NCBI GenBank assembly: GCA_028867435.1
Contig: JAGWGI010000007.1
Coordinates: 1 to 48,154 of the forward strand
Origin: Microcaldota archaeon
GTDB taxonomy: Archaea > Micrarchaeota > Micrarchaeia > Micrarchaeales > CABMGC01
Reading direction: 5' to 3'
DNA length: 48,154 nucleotides
Below are positions 1-6,909 of this stretch, piece by piece. Each line of letters starts with the position of its first letter. Positions within the stretch are counted from its first letter, which is position 1. Position numbers and translations under genes: made by a program. The notes below the pieces were generated by a model. The model did not search any database. It saw only the letters and a program-made list of their open reading frames with translations, and was not told the DNA's origin.

Positions 1-133
1 ATTGTTTCACGTCGGTTACTGAACATCGGCGCCGGTTACGACCCGGCGCACACAGTAACCAATTGAGAAATCCTATTTTAACCAAGAAAAAGGTATCGTA
101 GCGAAGCCACACCCCACCCTAAAGGGTGCGGAT
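1..133 (+). mobile_element. possible right end of an IS605/TnpB-type element
   Basis: No complete gene is visible here. A 32-codon frame enters from the window edge and stops at a TAG at 99-101; it could be the tail of a truncated upstream gene. About 15 bases later a perfect six-base-pair inverted repeat with a two-base loop occupies 115-128 (CACCCT/AGGGTG), preceded by GAAGCCACACC. Short GC hairpins of this CCACCCTAAAGGGTG type are common at the right ends of IS200/IS605 elements, just after tnpB, where they belong to the omega RNA. The inference rests only on this resemblance. No TnpB zinc-ribbon motif is inside the window. A second GC inverted repeat (GCGCCGG/CCGGCGC) lies near 29-51. Confidence 0.3.
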
Positions 134-175
134 TACTGAAGATTTAAAGATGGAAAAACAATAGAATGCGATCTA

Positions 176-985
176 ATGGGCATGGCAGAGCTGCGGGGAG
201 AGAAGAGGATAGTAAAGGACATTCTCAAAAAGAATGCCAGGGATATAGACCTTCTGAAGATGGATCCCGTGTCACTGGCAAGGGAGATATCCCAGGTAGC
301 TAGCTCTTCCAAGGGCTTTGTTTCGGAGATGGAGAGCCTCTCTAGAGAATACACCATGGCCTCAGTAATAAAAAGCACTATAATTAGGAGCATGGCGTAC
401 GGATATTGCTTCTCGTATGAGATAAAGTCAGAATCAGTATTCTCACCGCTGACGCTGCACGCCTGCCCTAGCAACCTGACCACCCAAACGGTGATATACA
501 TGGCAGCTGCATTACAAAGCGGGAAACAGACGGTCCAGCGGATTGAGAAAAGCGGGGATAGTGACACATTGATAGGATCTTTGCTCTTGGTGGGCTTTCT
601 TGCTTCCAATAAGATAATAGATATCAATTTTGAGTCTATCAAACTGGAGGCCGAAATGTCTGTTAATGTTATGGGGACACTCAAGGAAAAATGCATTTCG
701 CCGATGGAGCTACTTGAAACCGCAAGGCAGATAAGGGGGAGTAAGATTGGTCCGCACATACAAGGGCGAATGAGTAGGGTCATGACAGAATCCGCACTAG
801 CCACTGCGATCCTAGGAGAGGAGGCAAATGTGCCAATTACCTGGATGAGGGACTTTTTCAAGGCTATAGAAAAAGAGATGATGCTGCCTGTTATGCTAAA
901 ATACGGAGTTGTGAGTGGAAGGGAGGAGCTGGAGAGGCTGTTTGAAAGCTACGAGGGAGCTGCAAACAAGCTGCTTGGGATTTAG
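176..985 (+). CDS. hypothetical protein, 269 aa
   Basis: I do not recognise this family. It is a soluble-looking, largely helical protein without signal peptide or clear membrane segment. It has no obvious nucleotide-binding or metal motif; its four cysteines (residues 82, 97 and two others) are scattered. Two in-frame ATGs lie six bases apart (176 and 182) and no strong ribosome site separates them. The opposite strand also carries a long open frame over much of the gene, but its protein is low-complexity (Ser/Leu/Ile-rich) and looks like a shadow. It stands alone between the possible element end upstream and the S26e gene, which has its own promoter. It may be a lineage-specific gene. Confidence 0.7.
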   Translation: MGMAELRGEKRIVKDILKKNARDIDLLKMDPVSLAREISQVASSSKGFVSEMESLSREYTMASVIKSTIIRSMAYGYCFSYEIKSESVFSPLTLHACPSNLTTQTVIYMAAALQSGKQTVQRIEKSGDSDTLIGSLLLVGFLASNKIIDINFESIKLEAEMSVNVMGTLKEKCISPMELLETARQIRGSKIGPHIQGRMSRVMTESALATAILGEEANVPITWMRDFFKAIEKEMMLPVMLKYGVVSGREELERLFESYEGAANKLLGI

Positions 986-1053
986 ACTACTGGCGAAGTG
1001 TTGCTCGATAGCATTTTGCTTTCAGGTGGGGTATAGTGCACAGGGACACGATA

Positions 1054-1071
1054 GTTTATTAATATATTATC
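1054..1071 (+). promoter_or_regulatory. TATA-like promoter of the S26e gene
   Basis: An AT-only stretch (TTTATTAATATATTA) lies about 30-45 bases before the S26e start and is followed by an AGGTG ribosome site at 1092-1096. This spacing fits a short-leader archaeal promoter. The call rests on composition and spacing only. Confidence 0.45.
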
Positions 1072-1101
1072 TCTTATCAATATTGAAGAATAGGTGTTGA
1101 T

Positions 1102-1335
1102 TTGAGAGGAAAGGACACATTAGTAAACTGCGACCAATGCGGAAGGAGCGTCCCAAGGACAAAGGCTGTTGCATACGAGAAGCGTATCAGCTTCGGAACA
1201 GAGATGCACAATGCCAACGACATTAGGTTCCTCACCAGCAGGAAGATCTACTACTGCATAAGCTGTGCGAAGCACAGGGGAATTTTCGAGAAGAAGAAGG
1301 AGCAGGCCGAGAGGGCTGCGCATCGATTCGATTGA
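1102..1335 (+). CDS. rps26e: 30S ribosomal protein S26e
   Basis: A component of the small ribosomal subunit, found in archaea and eukaryotes. The family's zinc ribbon is plain: Cys-x2-Cys near residues 10-13 (NCDQCGR), then VPRTKA, then YYCISCAKHRGI with the second Cys-x2-Cys pair near residues 52-55. The start is TTG at 1102, chosen because AGGTG at 1092-1096 sits five bases before it and the upstream sequence is promoter-like. At 77 residues it lacks the basic N-terminal extension (KKRKSRGR type) I remember from many archaeal S26e proteins and starts almost directly at the ribbon. The zinc-finger membrane protein follows after ten bases, probably on the same transcript. Confidence 0.9.
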   Translation: MRGKDTLVNCDQCGRSVPRTKAVAYEKRISFGTEMHNANDIRFLTSRKIYYCISCAKHRGIFEKKKEQAERAAHRFD

Positions 1336-1345
1336 TGGTTGAGAC

Positions 1346-2482
1346 ATGGCCACGGACATTGATGAACTCTTGATTTTCAAGCTGCGGGGGATGGAGAAGC
1401 CCAAGAAGCAGCAGAAAGCAGAGGAGGCAAAGCCTGCCAAGAAGGAGGAGATAAAACAGCAGCAAAGGCCAGAGCCGCAGATTGCTACCAAGCCTGCAGG
1501 TGTGCAAAAACCAGAGACGGCTGCAAGTAGGCCGCCTGAATACAAGCCGATTTTCAGCAGCATTGCCCAGCAAAAGCCGGTGCAGCCCCAGAAGCCCCCA
1601 GTACTGGACATTGAAAAACCAGCACAGGCAAAGCCAGGGCAGCCTGAGAGGTTTGTAGTCATACCAAAGGAGGAGCCTGCAGCGCAGAAGAAGCCATATT
1701 TTGGCGAGATGTTTACAAAGCCGCAGGCTGCGGCAGTGCCAGCAAGGAAGAGCGAGGAAGAGGTACTGGTCGAGAGCATGAAGAGGAAAGGCGTCATCGC
1801 CGAGCCTGAGGCAGCAGCGCCGACGTTTTCTGGCAAGCCCCTGAGCGGCAAGGAGAGCATGCAGGCAGCAAAGGGAAGGACGTGCACAAACCACCCCTGG
1901 AGGGGCGCTTATGCGGTGTGCGACTTCTGCAGGAGGCCTTTTTGCTATGCCGACCTGATAGAATACGGCAAGCATTTTTACTGCCTTGAGGACATAGACA
2001 GGGCCACTTCTGGGGCTGCAAGGGAGAAGATAGGCGCGAATGCTTTTACGAAGATCGCAGGCTTTGTCTTCATAGCCAACTCGCTCATACTGCTCTACTT
2101 CACAATGCCCCAGCTCGAGTTCATCTGGGCGAGCGCCAGCAAGATTAGCTCCTCTGCCCTGCTAGCTGCCATATGGGGCAACTACAGCGTGCCTCTGCTT
2201 AATGCTGTGCTTGCTGTGGTGGGGATGCTGGCTGCGATACTGCTCTTCATCACCGAAGACGAGCGTGCAATGTACCTTGCCGGCCTTGTCGCGGCCTTAT
2301 TCTTGATAGGGATTAGCTATGAATACCTAAACAGCTACCTTTACTACACACTGCTGGTCAGCGTGATAGCACTGGTTGAAATTGTGCTGCTCACATACGG
2401 GAGGGTTAGCGCAGTCACTACCTCGTATTCTACAGACCTTGGACCTCCGGACATCGAATGGCCAAGGCTGGAGACGTTTTAG
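1346..2482 (+). CDS. membrane protein with B-box-like zinc finger
   Basis: A three-part protein. Residues ~17-170 are low-complexity and rich in Pro, Lys, Gln, Glu and Ala, probably disordered. Residues 180-213 carry a zinc-binding pattern C180-x2-H183-x8-C192-x2-C195-x4-C200-x9-H210-x2-C213, which resembles B-box-type fingers seen in some prokaryotic membrane proteins. Residues ~230-365 contain about four hydrophobic segments. The finger and the long linker lie before the first membrane segment, so they should sit on one side of the membrane, probably the cytoplasm. Function is unknown. It starts ten bases after S26e and is probably co-transcribed with it. Long open frames on the minus strand across the repetitive region are shadows of its GC-rich codons. 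Confidence 0.75.
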   Translation: MATDIDELLIFKLRGMEKPKKQQKAEEAKPAKKEEIKQQQRPEPQIATKPAGVQKPETAASRPPEYKPIFSSIAQQKPVQPQKPPVLDIEKPAQAKPGQPERFVVIPKEEPAAQKKPYFGEMFTKPQAAAVPARKSEEEVLVESMKRKGVIAEPEAAAPTFSGKPLSGKESMQAAKGRTCTNHPWRGAYAVCDFCRRPFCYADLIEYGKHFYCLEDIDRATSGAAREKIGANAFTKIAGFVFIANSLILLYFTMPQLEFIWASASKISSSALLAAIWGNYSVPLLNAVLAVVGMLAAILLFITEDERAMYLAGLVAALFLIGISYEYLNSYLYYTLLVSVIALVEIVLLTYGRVSAVTTSYSTDLGPPDIEWPRLETF

Positions 2483-2568
2483 GCGTTAGTTTATGGGAAA
2501 CGAAACCATGTATTATGTATTTTAAGGCGTATGCGAACTACTAAAATAGATCGAATAGGTAAATCAAT

Positions 2569-3105
2569 ATGAAACAAATCGTGAACGAGGAAGCAGGGAA
2601 GGCGTTGGAGAAGAAGAGGGCTTTTCAGAATGCGGAAACTGGCCTAAGAAGCAAGACTTTGGAGTATTTTGGTTCTGGGAAAAGCGATACAGTTCGCAAG
2701 GCTCTCACTAGGATATTCAAGGAGTACGTTGAGCTCAGGAAGACGCTTAACGGAAAGATTGAGATGCCCTCTAGGCCATCAATCGGGTTTAACGAATATG
2801 GAGAAACCCTGACCGAGCTACAAACCTACGACAAGGAGAAGGGAGAGGTTACGTACGCGATGGTGCTAAAAAAGGCTGGTGACGCATGGCTTGGGATAAG
2901 CATGAGCTCGACTACGAAACCCGAAGTAGTAAACATAAGCGAGGATGTGGGAAGGATCACTTCCATTATTGATGCAATAAAGACAGGCAGCAAGCCGCTC
3001 AAAGAGCTCAAGCACATAGAGCCTCAGGTAGTCGGGATTGCGGTAGTGGAAAGCAGGGAGGAAGAAGGCAGCCCGTACAACTGGAAGGAGATACTGCACA
3101 GTTAG
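2569..3105 (+). CDS. hypothetical protein, 178 aa
   Basis: Not recognised. The N-terminal ~65 residues are charged and helical (many Lys, Glu, Arg) and the remainder is mixed alpha/beta. There is no signal peptide, membrane segment, cysteine cluster or nucleotide-binding motif. ATG at 2569 is the first start in a convincing frame, preceded by AT-rich sequence at 2515-2560 that could hold a promoter. It converges on the minus-strand HAD gene with seven bases between their stops, so it is the last gene of its transcript. Confidence 0.7.
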   Translation: MKQIVNEEAGKALEKKRAFQNAETGLRSKTLEYFGSGKSDTVRKALTRIFKEYVELRKTLNGKIEMPSRPSIGFNEYGETLTELQTYDKEKGEVTYAMVLKKAGDAWLGISMSSTTKPEVVNISEDVGRITSIIDAIKTGSKPLKELKHIEPQVVGIAVVESREEEGSPYNWKEILHS

Positions 3106-3112
3106 AGGGTAA

Positions 3113-3706
3113 TTAGTTATATCTGGAGAGTTTGCCGCTGCGGCCAAATAGGCCGCGATTATTTTTGAATAGAATTGCGGCCATGCCAGCTTGCCTTGCT
3201 GCATCTGCGTTCTTTTTCTTATCATCAACAAAAAGTATCTCTGATGGCCTAAGCCCCAATTTTTTGATGGCATGCTTGTATATCCTGGGATCCGGTTTTA
3301 TGAGCTTTAGGTAGCATGAGACAATCTTGCAATCAAAGTATGGAAAGCCCATCAATTTTAGCGCCACCTTGTACTCCATGTAACCAGCGTTGGTGAGGAA
3401 TGCCAGTTTATATCTTTTGCGCAGCACCATTAGGCGTCTTAGCAGGGGCTTGTTTGGCTTGGCGCTGGACTTGAAGAACTGTGGATAGTTAACTCTGTTT
3501 CGCTGTATTACAAGGCGCTTTGAGATCAGGTACTCAAACTGACCGGCTCTGATTAGCCCTGCGTCAATTTTATCCTCCAGCGGCGAGACTATGCGATTGA
3601 CAGTGCGAAGACCTTTGCCGCTGGTCGCTGACAGGTATTTGCGATAGCTGTTGATATCATAGTGTACCAGCACCCCAAATACATCGAAAAGCAGGCACTT
3701 TATCAT
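3113..3706 (-). CDS. HAD-superfamily hydrolase
   Basis: A 197-residue phosphatase or dehalogenase-like enzyme of the haloacid dehalogenase superfamily. The order of motifs is right: motif I near the N-terminus (LLFDVFGVLV, nucleophile Asp at residue 8), motif II FLTNAGY, motif III lysine in KLIKPDPRIY, and motif IV FVDDKKKNADAA with paired aspartates. The second motif I residue, usually Asp or Thr two places on, is Phe here (D-V-F-G), a pattern seen in other FDxxG HAD proteins. A small helical cap fits between motifs I and II. Substrate cannot be deduced. It lies 34 bases after aCPSF1 on the same strand. Confidence 0.85.
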   Translation of the reverse strand: MIKCLLFDVFGVLVHYDINSYRKYLSATSGKGLRTVNRIVSPLEDKIDAGLIRAGQFEYLISKRLVIQRNRVNYPQFFKSSAKPNKPLLRRLMVLRKRYKLAFLTNAGYMEYKVALKLMGFPYFDCKIVSCYLKLIKPDPRIYKHAIKKLGLRPSEILFVDDKKKNADAARQAGMAAILFKNNRGLFGRSGKLSRYN

Positions 3707-3740
3707 GCTACTAACCCTTTTGGGGGCATCTGGACATGGC

Positions 3741-5699
3741 TCACTTGAATCTTATGGTGTCAAGGTCCATTGGCGCCCTTGCCTCTATCCTCAGCCTGTT
3801 GCCTATCCCACGAGCCAGATCCTCGCACTTGGATTCCTCCCCGTGCATTGTGAACACCTTCTTTGGCGTAGGCCTTATGTTCTCAACAAAACTCATCAGC
3901 TGCCTGCGGTCGCTGTGCCCAGAGAATCCCTCAACTGTTGCAACCTGCATGTTTACCTTGAAGTTCTGCAGCTTGCCGTTCTCGCCTGGGAGCGGTATCT
4001 CCTTGGTGCCGAACTGTATCCTCCTTCCAAGCGATGATGCACTGTTGTATCCGACAAATAGTATCGAGTTCTTAGGATCCTCCGAGAGCTCCTTGAAGTA
4101 CTCGAGGCTCACCCCGCCGTTCATCATTCCGCCGCTTGCAAGTATTATTGCAGGACCCCTGTCCACTATCTCACTCCTCTCTCCTTTTGCCACCTCGAAA
4201 ATCTCGCTCTCAAACGGCGAGCGGTTGCTTAGGATCCTGTGCTGCAAATTTGCCTTTAGGTACTCGGGGTACGCGGTGTGTATCGCGCTTGCCTCGAGGA
4301 GCATTCCGTCCAGATATATCGGGGCATCAAGCTTGTACTTTGGGTTGTTTGCAAAGAATGCCTCGAGTATGAGCATCATCTCCTGCGATCTTCCGACTGC
4401 AAAGAGGGGTATTAGCACCTTTCCCCCGTTGTCAACGGCGCGCTTTATCGTGTTCACAAGGTTTATCTCGGCCTCCTGCCTGTTTGCAGTTATGTCGTTT
4501 TGCGCCCCGTACGTGCTCTCCACGAAGAGCGCATCTATCCTAGGGTACTTTGTATCTGCAGGGTCTAGTAGCCTTGTGAAGCCGAACTTTAGGTCCCCGC
4601 TGTGCACTATGTTGTACATCCCCTCCCCTATGTGCAAATGCACAGTGCTGCTGCCCAGAATGTGGCCGGCGTTGTGATACGTGAGCTTTATCTCGTCGGT
4701 GACGTTGGTCACCTCATGGTAGTCCCGGGTTATCATGTGTGAGAGCATCTTCCTTACGTCCTTCTCTTCGTAGAGTGGCGTACCTCCGCTTCTCTGCACC
4801 AGCTTTAGGTAGTCGAAGAGCAAAAGGGCAACCAGGTCCCTTGTTGGAGGAGTGCAGTATACGGGCCCTTCGTAGCCGAACTTGAAGAGGTATGGGACAA
4901 ACCCGGTGTGGTCCATGTGCGCGTGCGTTAGCACCACTGCGTCTATGTCGTTTATCGTTATGTTCGCGCTGTCAAGGTACGGGAACGCCTTGTTCTCGTC
5001 GCTGCCTGCGTTTGCGTCGAGCCCTTTTATCGACGGTTCTGGGCTCAGCCCGCAGTCTATTAGTATCTTTGAATGGTTGGTCTCAAGAAGCAGGGAGCTC
5101 CTTCCCACCTCCTTGAATCCACCAAGGGCGGTGGCCTTTATCCACTCGCTCTTTGAGATAGTCCGATTTATCCTCTTGCCCACGTTCGTGAGGAACTTCT
5201 TGCGAAAATCGCTCTCCTTGAGCAGCATCTGCCTGACGCCCTTTATAACGTCGCTGTTCATGGTCGGTATCCTAAAGACCCTCGGAACCCACCTGGTGTC
5301 TATCACTATGCTCTTTAGAGTGGATCCCCCCTTTCCGATCACAAGCCCTGGCTTTAGCGCCTCGAGGTAGACCTCGCTGAACTCAGGGACAAAGCGTATG
5401 CCCTCCTCGTTTATGCCGGCCTCCTTTGGAACTATCGCGATTATCCTTGCCTTTGCCTCCTCAGGCTCCATCAGCCTGGAGGCTTCGCTGCGGATTATGA
5501 GCTTTTTCTTTACCATCGCGCTGATTCCCTTGACTATGTTCTCGTCGCTGAAAATGTATGCTATGTCCCTAACATAGATTGCTATGTCCGGGCCCTCAAA
5601 CTCGGCCTTTATGAAACCTGCTTGCGACGGTATCCTCTCTTCTATCACCGCCAATATGCTTCTAGTGCCTTCCTGCTTCTCTTTTTGTTCATCCTTCAA
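3741..5699 (-). CDS. aCPSF1, KH/metallo-beta-lactamase/beta-CASP ribonuclease
   Basis: The archaeal homologue of the eukaryotic 3'-end-cleaving nuclease CPSF73, known in other archaea as the transcription-termination factor aCPSF1 (FttA). Two N-terminal KH-type regions come first (GKGG loop at residues 122-125), then the metallo-beta-lactamase core with the zinc motif HAHMDH at residues 259-264 and GHILGSSTVHLH. The beta-CASP part follows, with the late motifs SGHSDR and MHGE. At 652 residues it is near the usual length. The start is TTG at 5699, preceded by a GTGAT ribosome site. It lies between the proteasome beta gene and a HAD hydrolase on the minus strand. Confidence 0.95.
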   Translation of the reverse strand: MKDEQKEKQEGTRSILAVIEERIPSQAGFIKAEFEGPDIAIYVRDIAYIFSDENIVKGISAMVKKKLIIRSEASRLMEPEEAKARIIAIVPKEAGINEEGIRFVPEFSEVYLEALKPGLVIGKGGSTLKSIVIDTRWVPRVFRIPTMNSDVIKGVRQMLLKESDFRKKFLTNVGKRINRTISKSEWIKATALGGFKEVGRSSLLLETNHSKILIDCGLSPEPSIKGLDANAGSDENKAFPYLDSANITINDIDAVVLTHAHMDHTGFVPYLFKFGYEGPVYCTPPTRDLVALLLFDYLKLVQRSGGTPLYEEKDVRKMLSHMITRDYHEVTNVTDEIKLTYHNAGHILGSSTVHLHIGEGMYNIVHSGDLKFGFTRLLDPADTKYPRIDALFVESTYGAQNDITANRQEAEINLVNTIKRAVDNGGKVLIPLFAVGRSQEMMLILEAFFANNPKYKLDAPIYLDGMLLEASAIHTAYPEYLKANLQHRILSNRSPFESEIFEVAKGERSEIVDRGPAIILASGGMMNGGVSLEYFKELSEDPKNSILFVGYNSASSLGRRIQFGTKEIPLPGENGKLQNFKVNMQVATVEGFSGHSDRRQLMSFVENIRPTPKKVFTMHGEESKCEDLARGIGNRLRIEARAPMDLDTIRFK

Positions 5700-5733
5700 A
5701 GAATCACTGGTTAAGGTTGCTGAAATAGTCTAC

Positions 5734-5753
5734 GGCGCCTGCGATTTGGCGCC
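5734..5753. other. GGCGCC inverted repeat upstream of aCPSF1
   Basis: Two copies of the palindromic hexamer GGCGCC (5734-5739 and 5748-5753) flank an eight-base spacer in the 130-base gap between the proteasome and aCPSF1 genes. RNA from either strand could fold. It could be a protein-binding site or a small hairpin in the aCPSF1 leader; nothing else supports either role. Confidence 0.3.
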
Positions 5754-5829
5754 CTTTTGCCGCTTGCAGCGATGTGGCTCTCTTATTGGTAATCAAGAAA
5801 CCAGACCATGTCGAATCGAAATCTGGAGC

Positions 5830-6465
5830 TCACTTTGAAATGCCTTCTATCTCCTCTGCCGAGAGCTCCTTGTAGCCCGACTTGGTGATCTGCACTATGT
5901 GTATTGCGTCGCCTGTGGCAGTATCCCTCTTCATTGCTATCTTGAGTGCCTTCACCACGTGCTTGCTTATCTCCTGCACCGACTTCTCCTTCTTGTAGAT
6001 GTCTTCAAGGTAGCCTAGCGCCACAGGAGAGCCGCTTCCTGTTGAGGTAAACTTTGACTCGAAGATGTATCCGCCGAACGGATCTAGGCTGTATAGCTCT
6101 GGGACTCCGTTGTTCATCCCCCCAACTAGAAGCTGGACCATGAAAGGCATCATCTTGTTCTCCTGAAGCAGTATCGAGAGCAGCGAAGTGGCGGATGTCG
6201 GTGAAAGAGGCTTTCCCTCGTTCATCTTGTAGAGCTCGTTTTGCGCCTTGAGCACCTTTATCAAATACTCGGCGTCGCCCACTCCGCCTGCTATAGTCAT
6301 GCCAAGATTCTGGTCGATCCTGTTGACCTTGACCGCCTCGTTGCTTGCAAGGAAGGTATCCATGCTGGCGCGTGAGTCCGCACCCAGAACTATCCCGTCG
6401 CTGCACACCACTCCAACTGTCGTTGTCCCCTTCATGATTCTCTCTGAGATGTCCTTATAGTCCAT
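5830..6465 (-). CDS. psmB: proteasome subunit beta
   Basis: Catalytic subunit of the archaeal 20S proteasome. With ATG at 6465 the protein has a 13-residue propeptide ending Lys-Gly before the Thr-Thr-Thr-Val-Gly of the mature enzyme. Counting from that threonine, the catalytic set is present: Thr1, Asp17 (GADSR) and Lys33 (NEAVKV). TATGDAIHI near the C-terminus fits the family. A TTG one codon upstream (6468) is less likely because AGGTG at 6472-6476 is six bases from the ATG. The AT-rich stretch 6480-6520 probably holds its promoter. No alpha subunit lies in the window. Confidence 0.95.
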   Translation of the reverse strand: MDYKDISERIMKGTTTVGVVCSDGIVLGADSRASMDTFLASNEAVKVNRIDQNLGMTIAGGVGDAEYLIKVLKAQNELYKMNEGKPLSPTSATSLLSILLQENKMMPFMVQLLVGGMNNGVPELYSLDPFGGYIFESKFTSTGSGSPVALGYLEDIYKKEKSVQEISKHVVKALKIAMKRDTATGDAIHIVQITKSGYKELSAEEIEGISK

Positions 6466-6525
6466 CAATTACACCTAAGTTTTAAATGAATAAAAGAAGT
6501 AAAAAATTTAAAATTAAACTCCCGC

Positions 6526-6759
6526 TTATATTACTAAGCTACCATTACCTATAAAAGGTTTATTATTGTCTATTGACTCTGCGTATGCGAAGGTCCTGTA
6601 AACCTTTGTTATCTTTACGCGATAGCTCTTCCCGATCCTGGTCTTGGTGTTTCTCACGAAGACGATCAGGTTGTTTATCTTGCCTATGCCTTCGCCATGC
6701 GGGTTCTTTGCCGCCACTTTCACTTCGTACGTCTCCCCTTCGCTTAGGTTCTCTTCCAT
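6526..6759 (-). CDS. TRAM-domain RNA-binding protein
   Basis: A stand-alone TRAM domain of about 77 residues, a beta-barrel RNA-binding fold. Family features: GETYEVKVAAKNPHGEGIGKI near the N-terminus, then VFVRNTKTRIG and SYRVKITKVYRTFAYAE. Small TRAM proteins in other archaea act as RNA chaperones with cold-shock-like behaviour, so an RNA-remodelling role is likely here by analogy. ATG at 6759 is preferred to the TTG at 6774 because GGGAGTGG precedes it at suitable spacing. A TATA-like TTAAATA lies near 6836-6845 on the minus strand. It precedes the proteasome beta gene. Confidence 0.85.
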   Translation of the reverse strand: MEENLSEGETYEVKVAAKNPHGEGIGKINNLIVFVRNTKTRIGKSYRVKITKVYRTFAYAESIDNNKPFIGNGSLVI

Positions 6760-6909
6760 TTCTACCACTCCCAATTTCTTTTCGCAGCTGCACTTCCCAT
6801 CTTAAACTGCGACGATACTAGATAATTGGGGGGAGTATTTAAGGGAAATCTCCAACATTGACAGATGACGTAGTGCCGAATGCCGCAGACAACCTCGCAG
6901 ACAACCTGT

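Noticed and set aside
133-861. 242-codon open frame on the minus strand across the first orphan gene
   Set aside because: Its protein is Ser/Leu/Ile-rich without domain features and mirrors the plus-strand gene.
1120-1975. Long minus-strand frames over the S26e/zinc-finger genes
   Set aside because: They arise from the repetitive Lys/Gln/Pro/Ala codons of the plus-strand linker and give Cys/Leu-rich low-complexity proteins.
3736-4677. 313-codon plus-strand frame inside aCPSF1
   Set aside because: It is antisense to a strongly conserved nuclease with all motifs intact.
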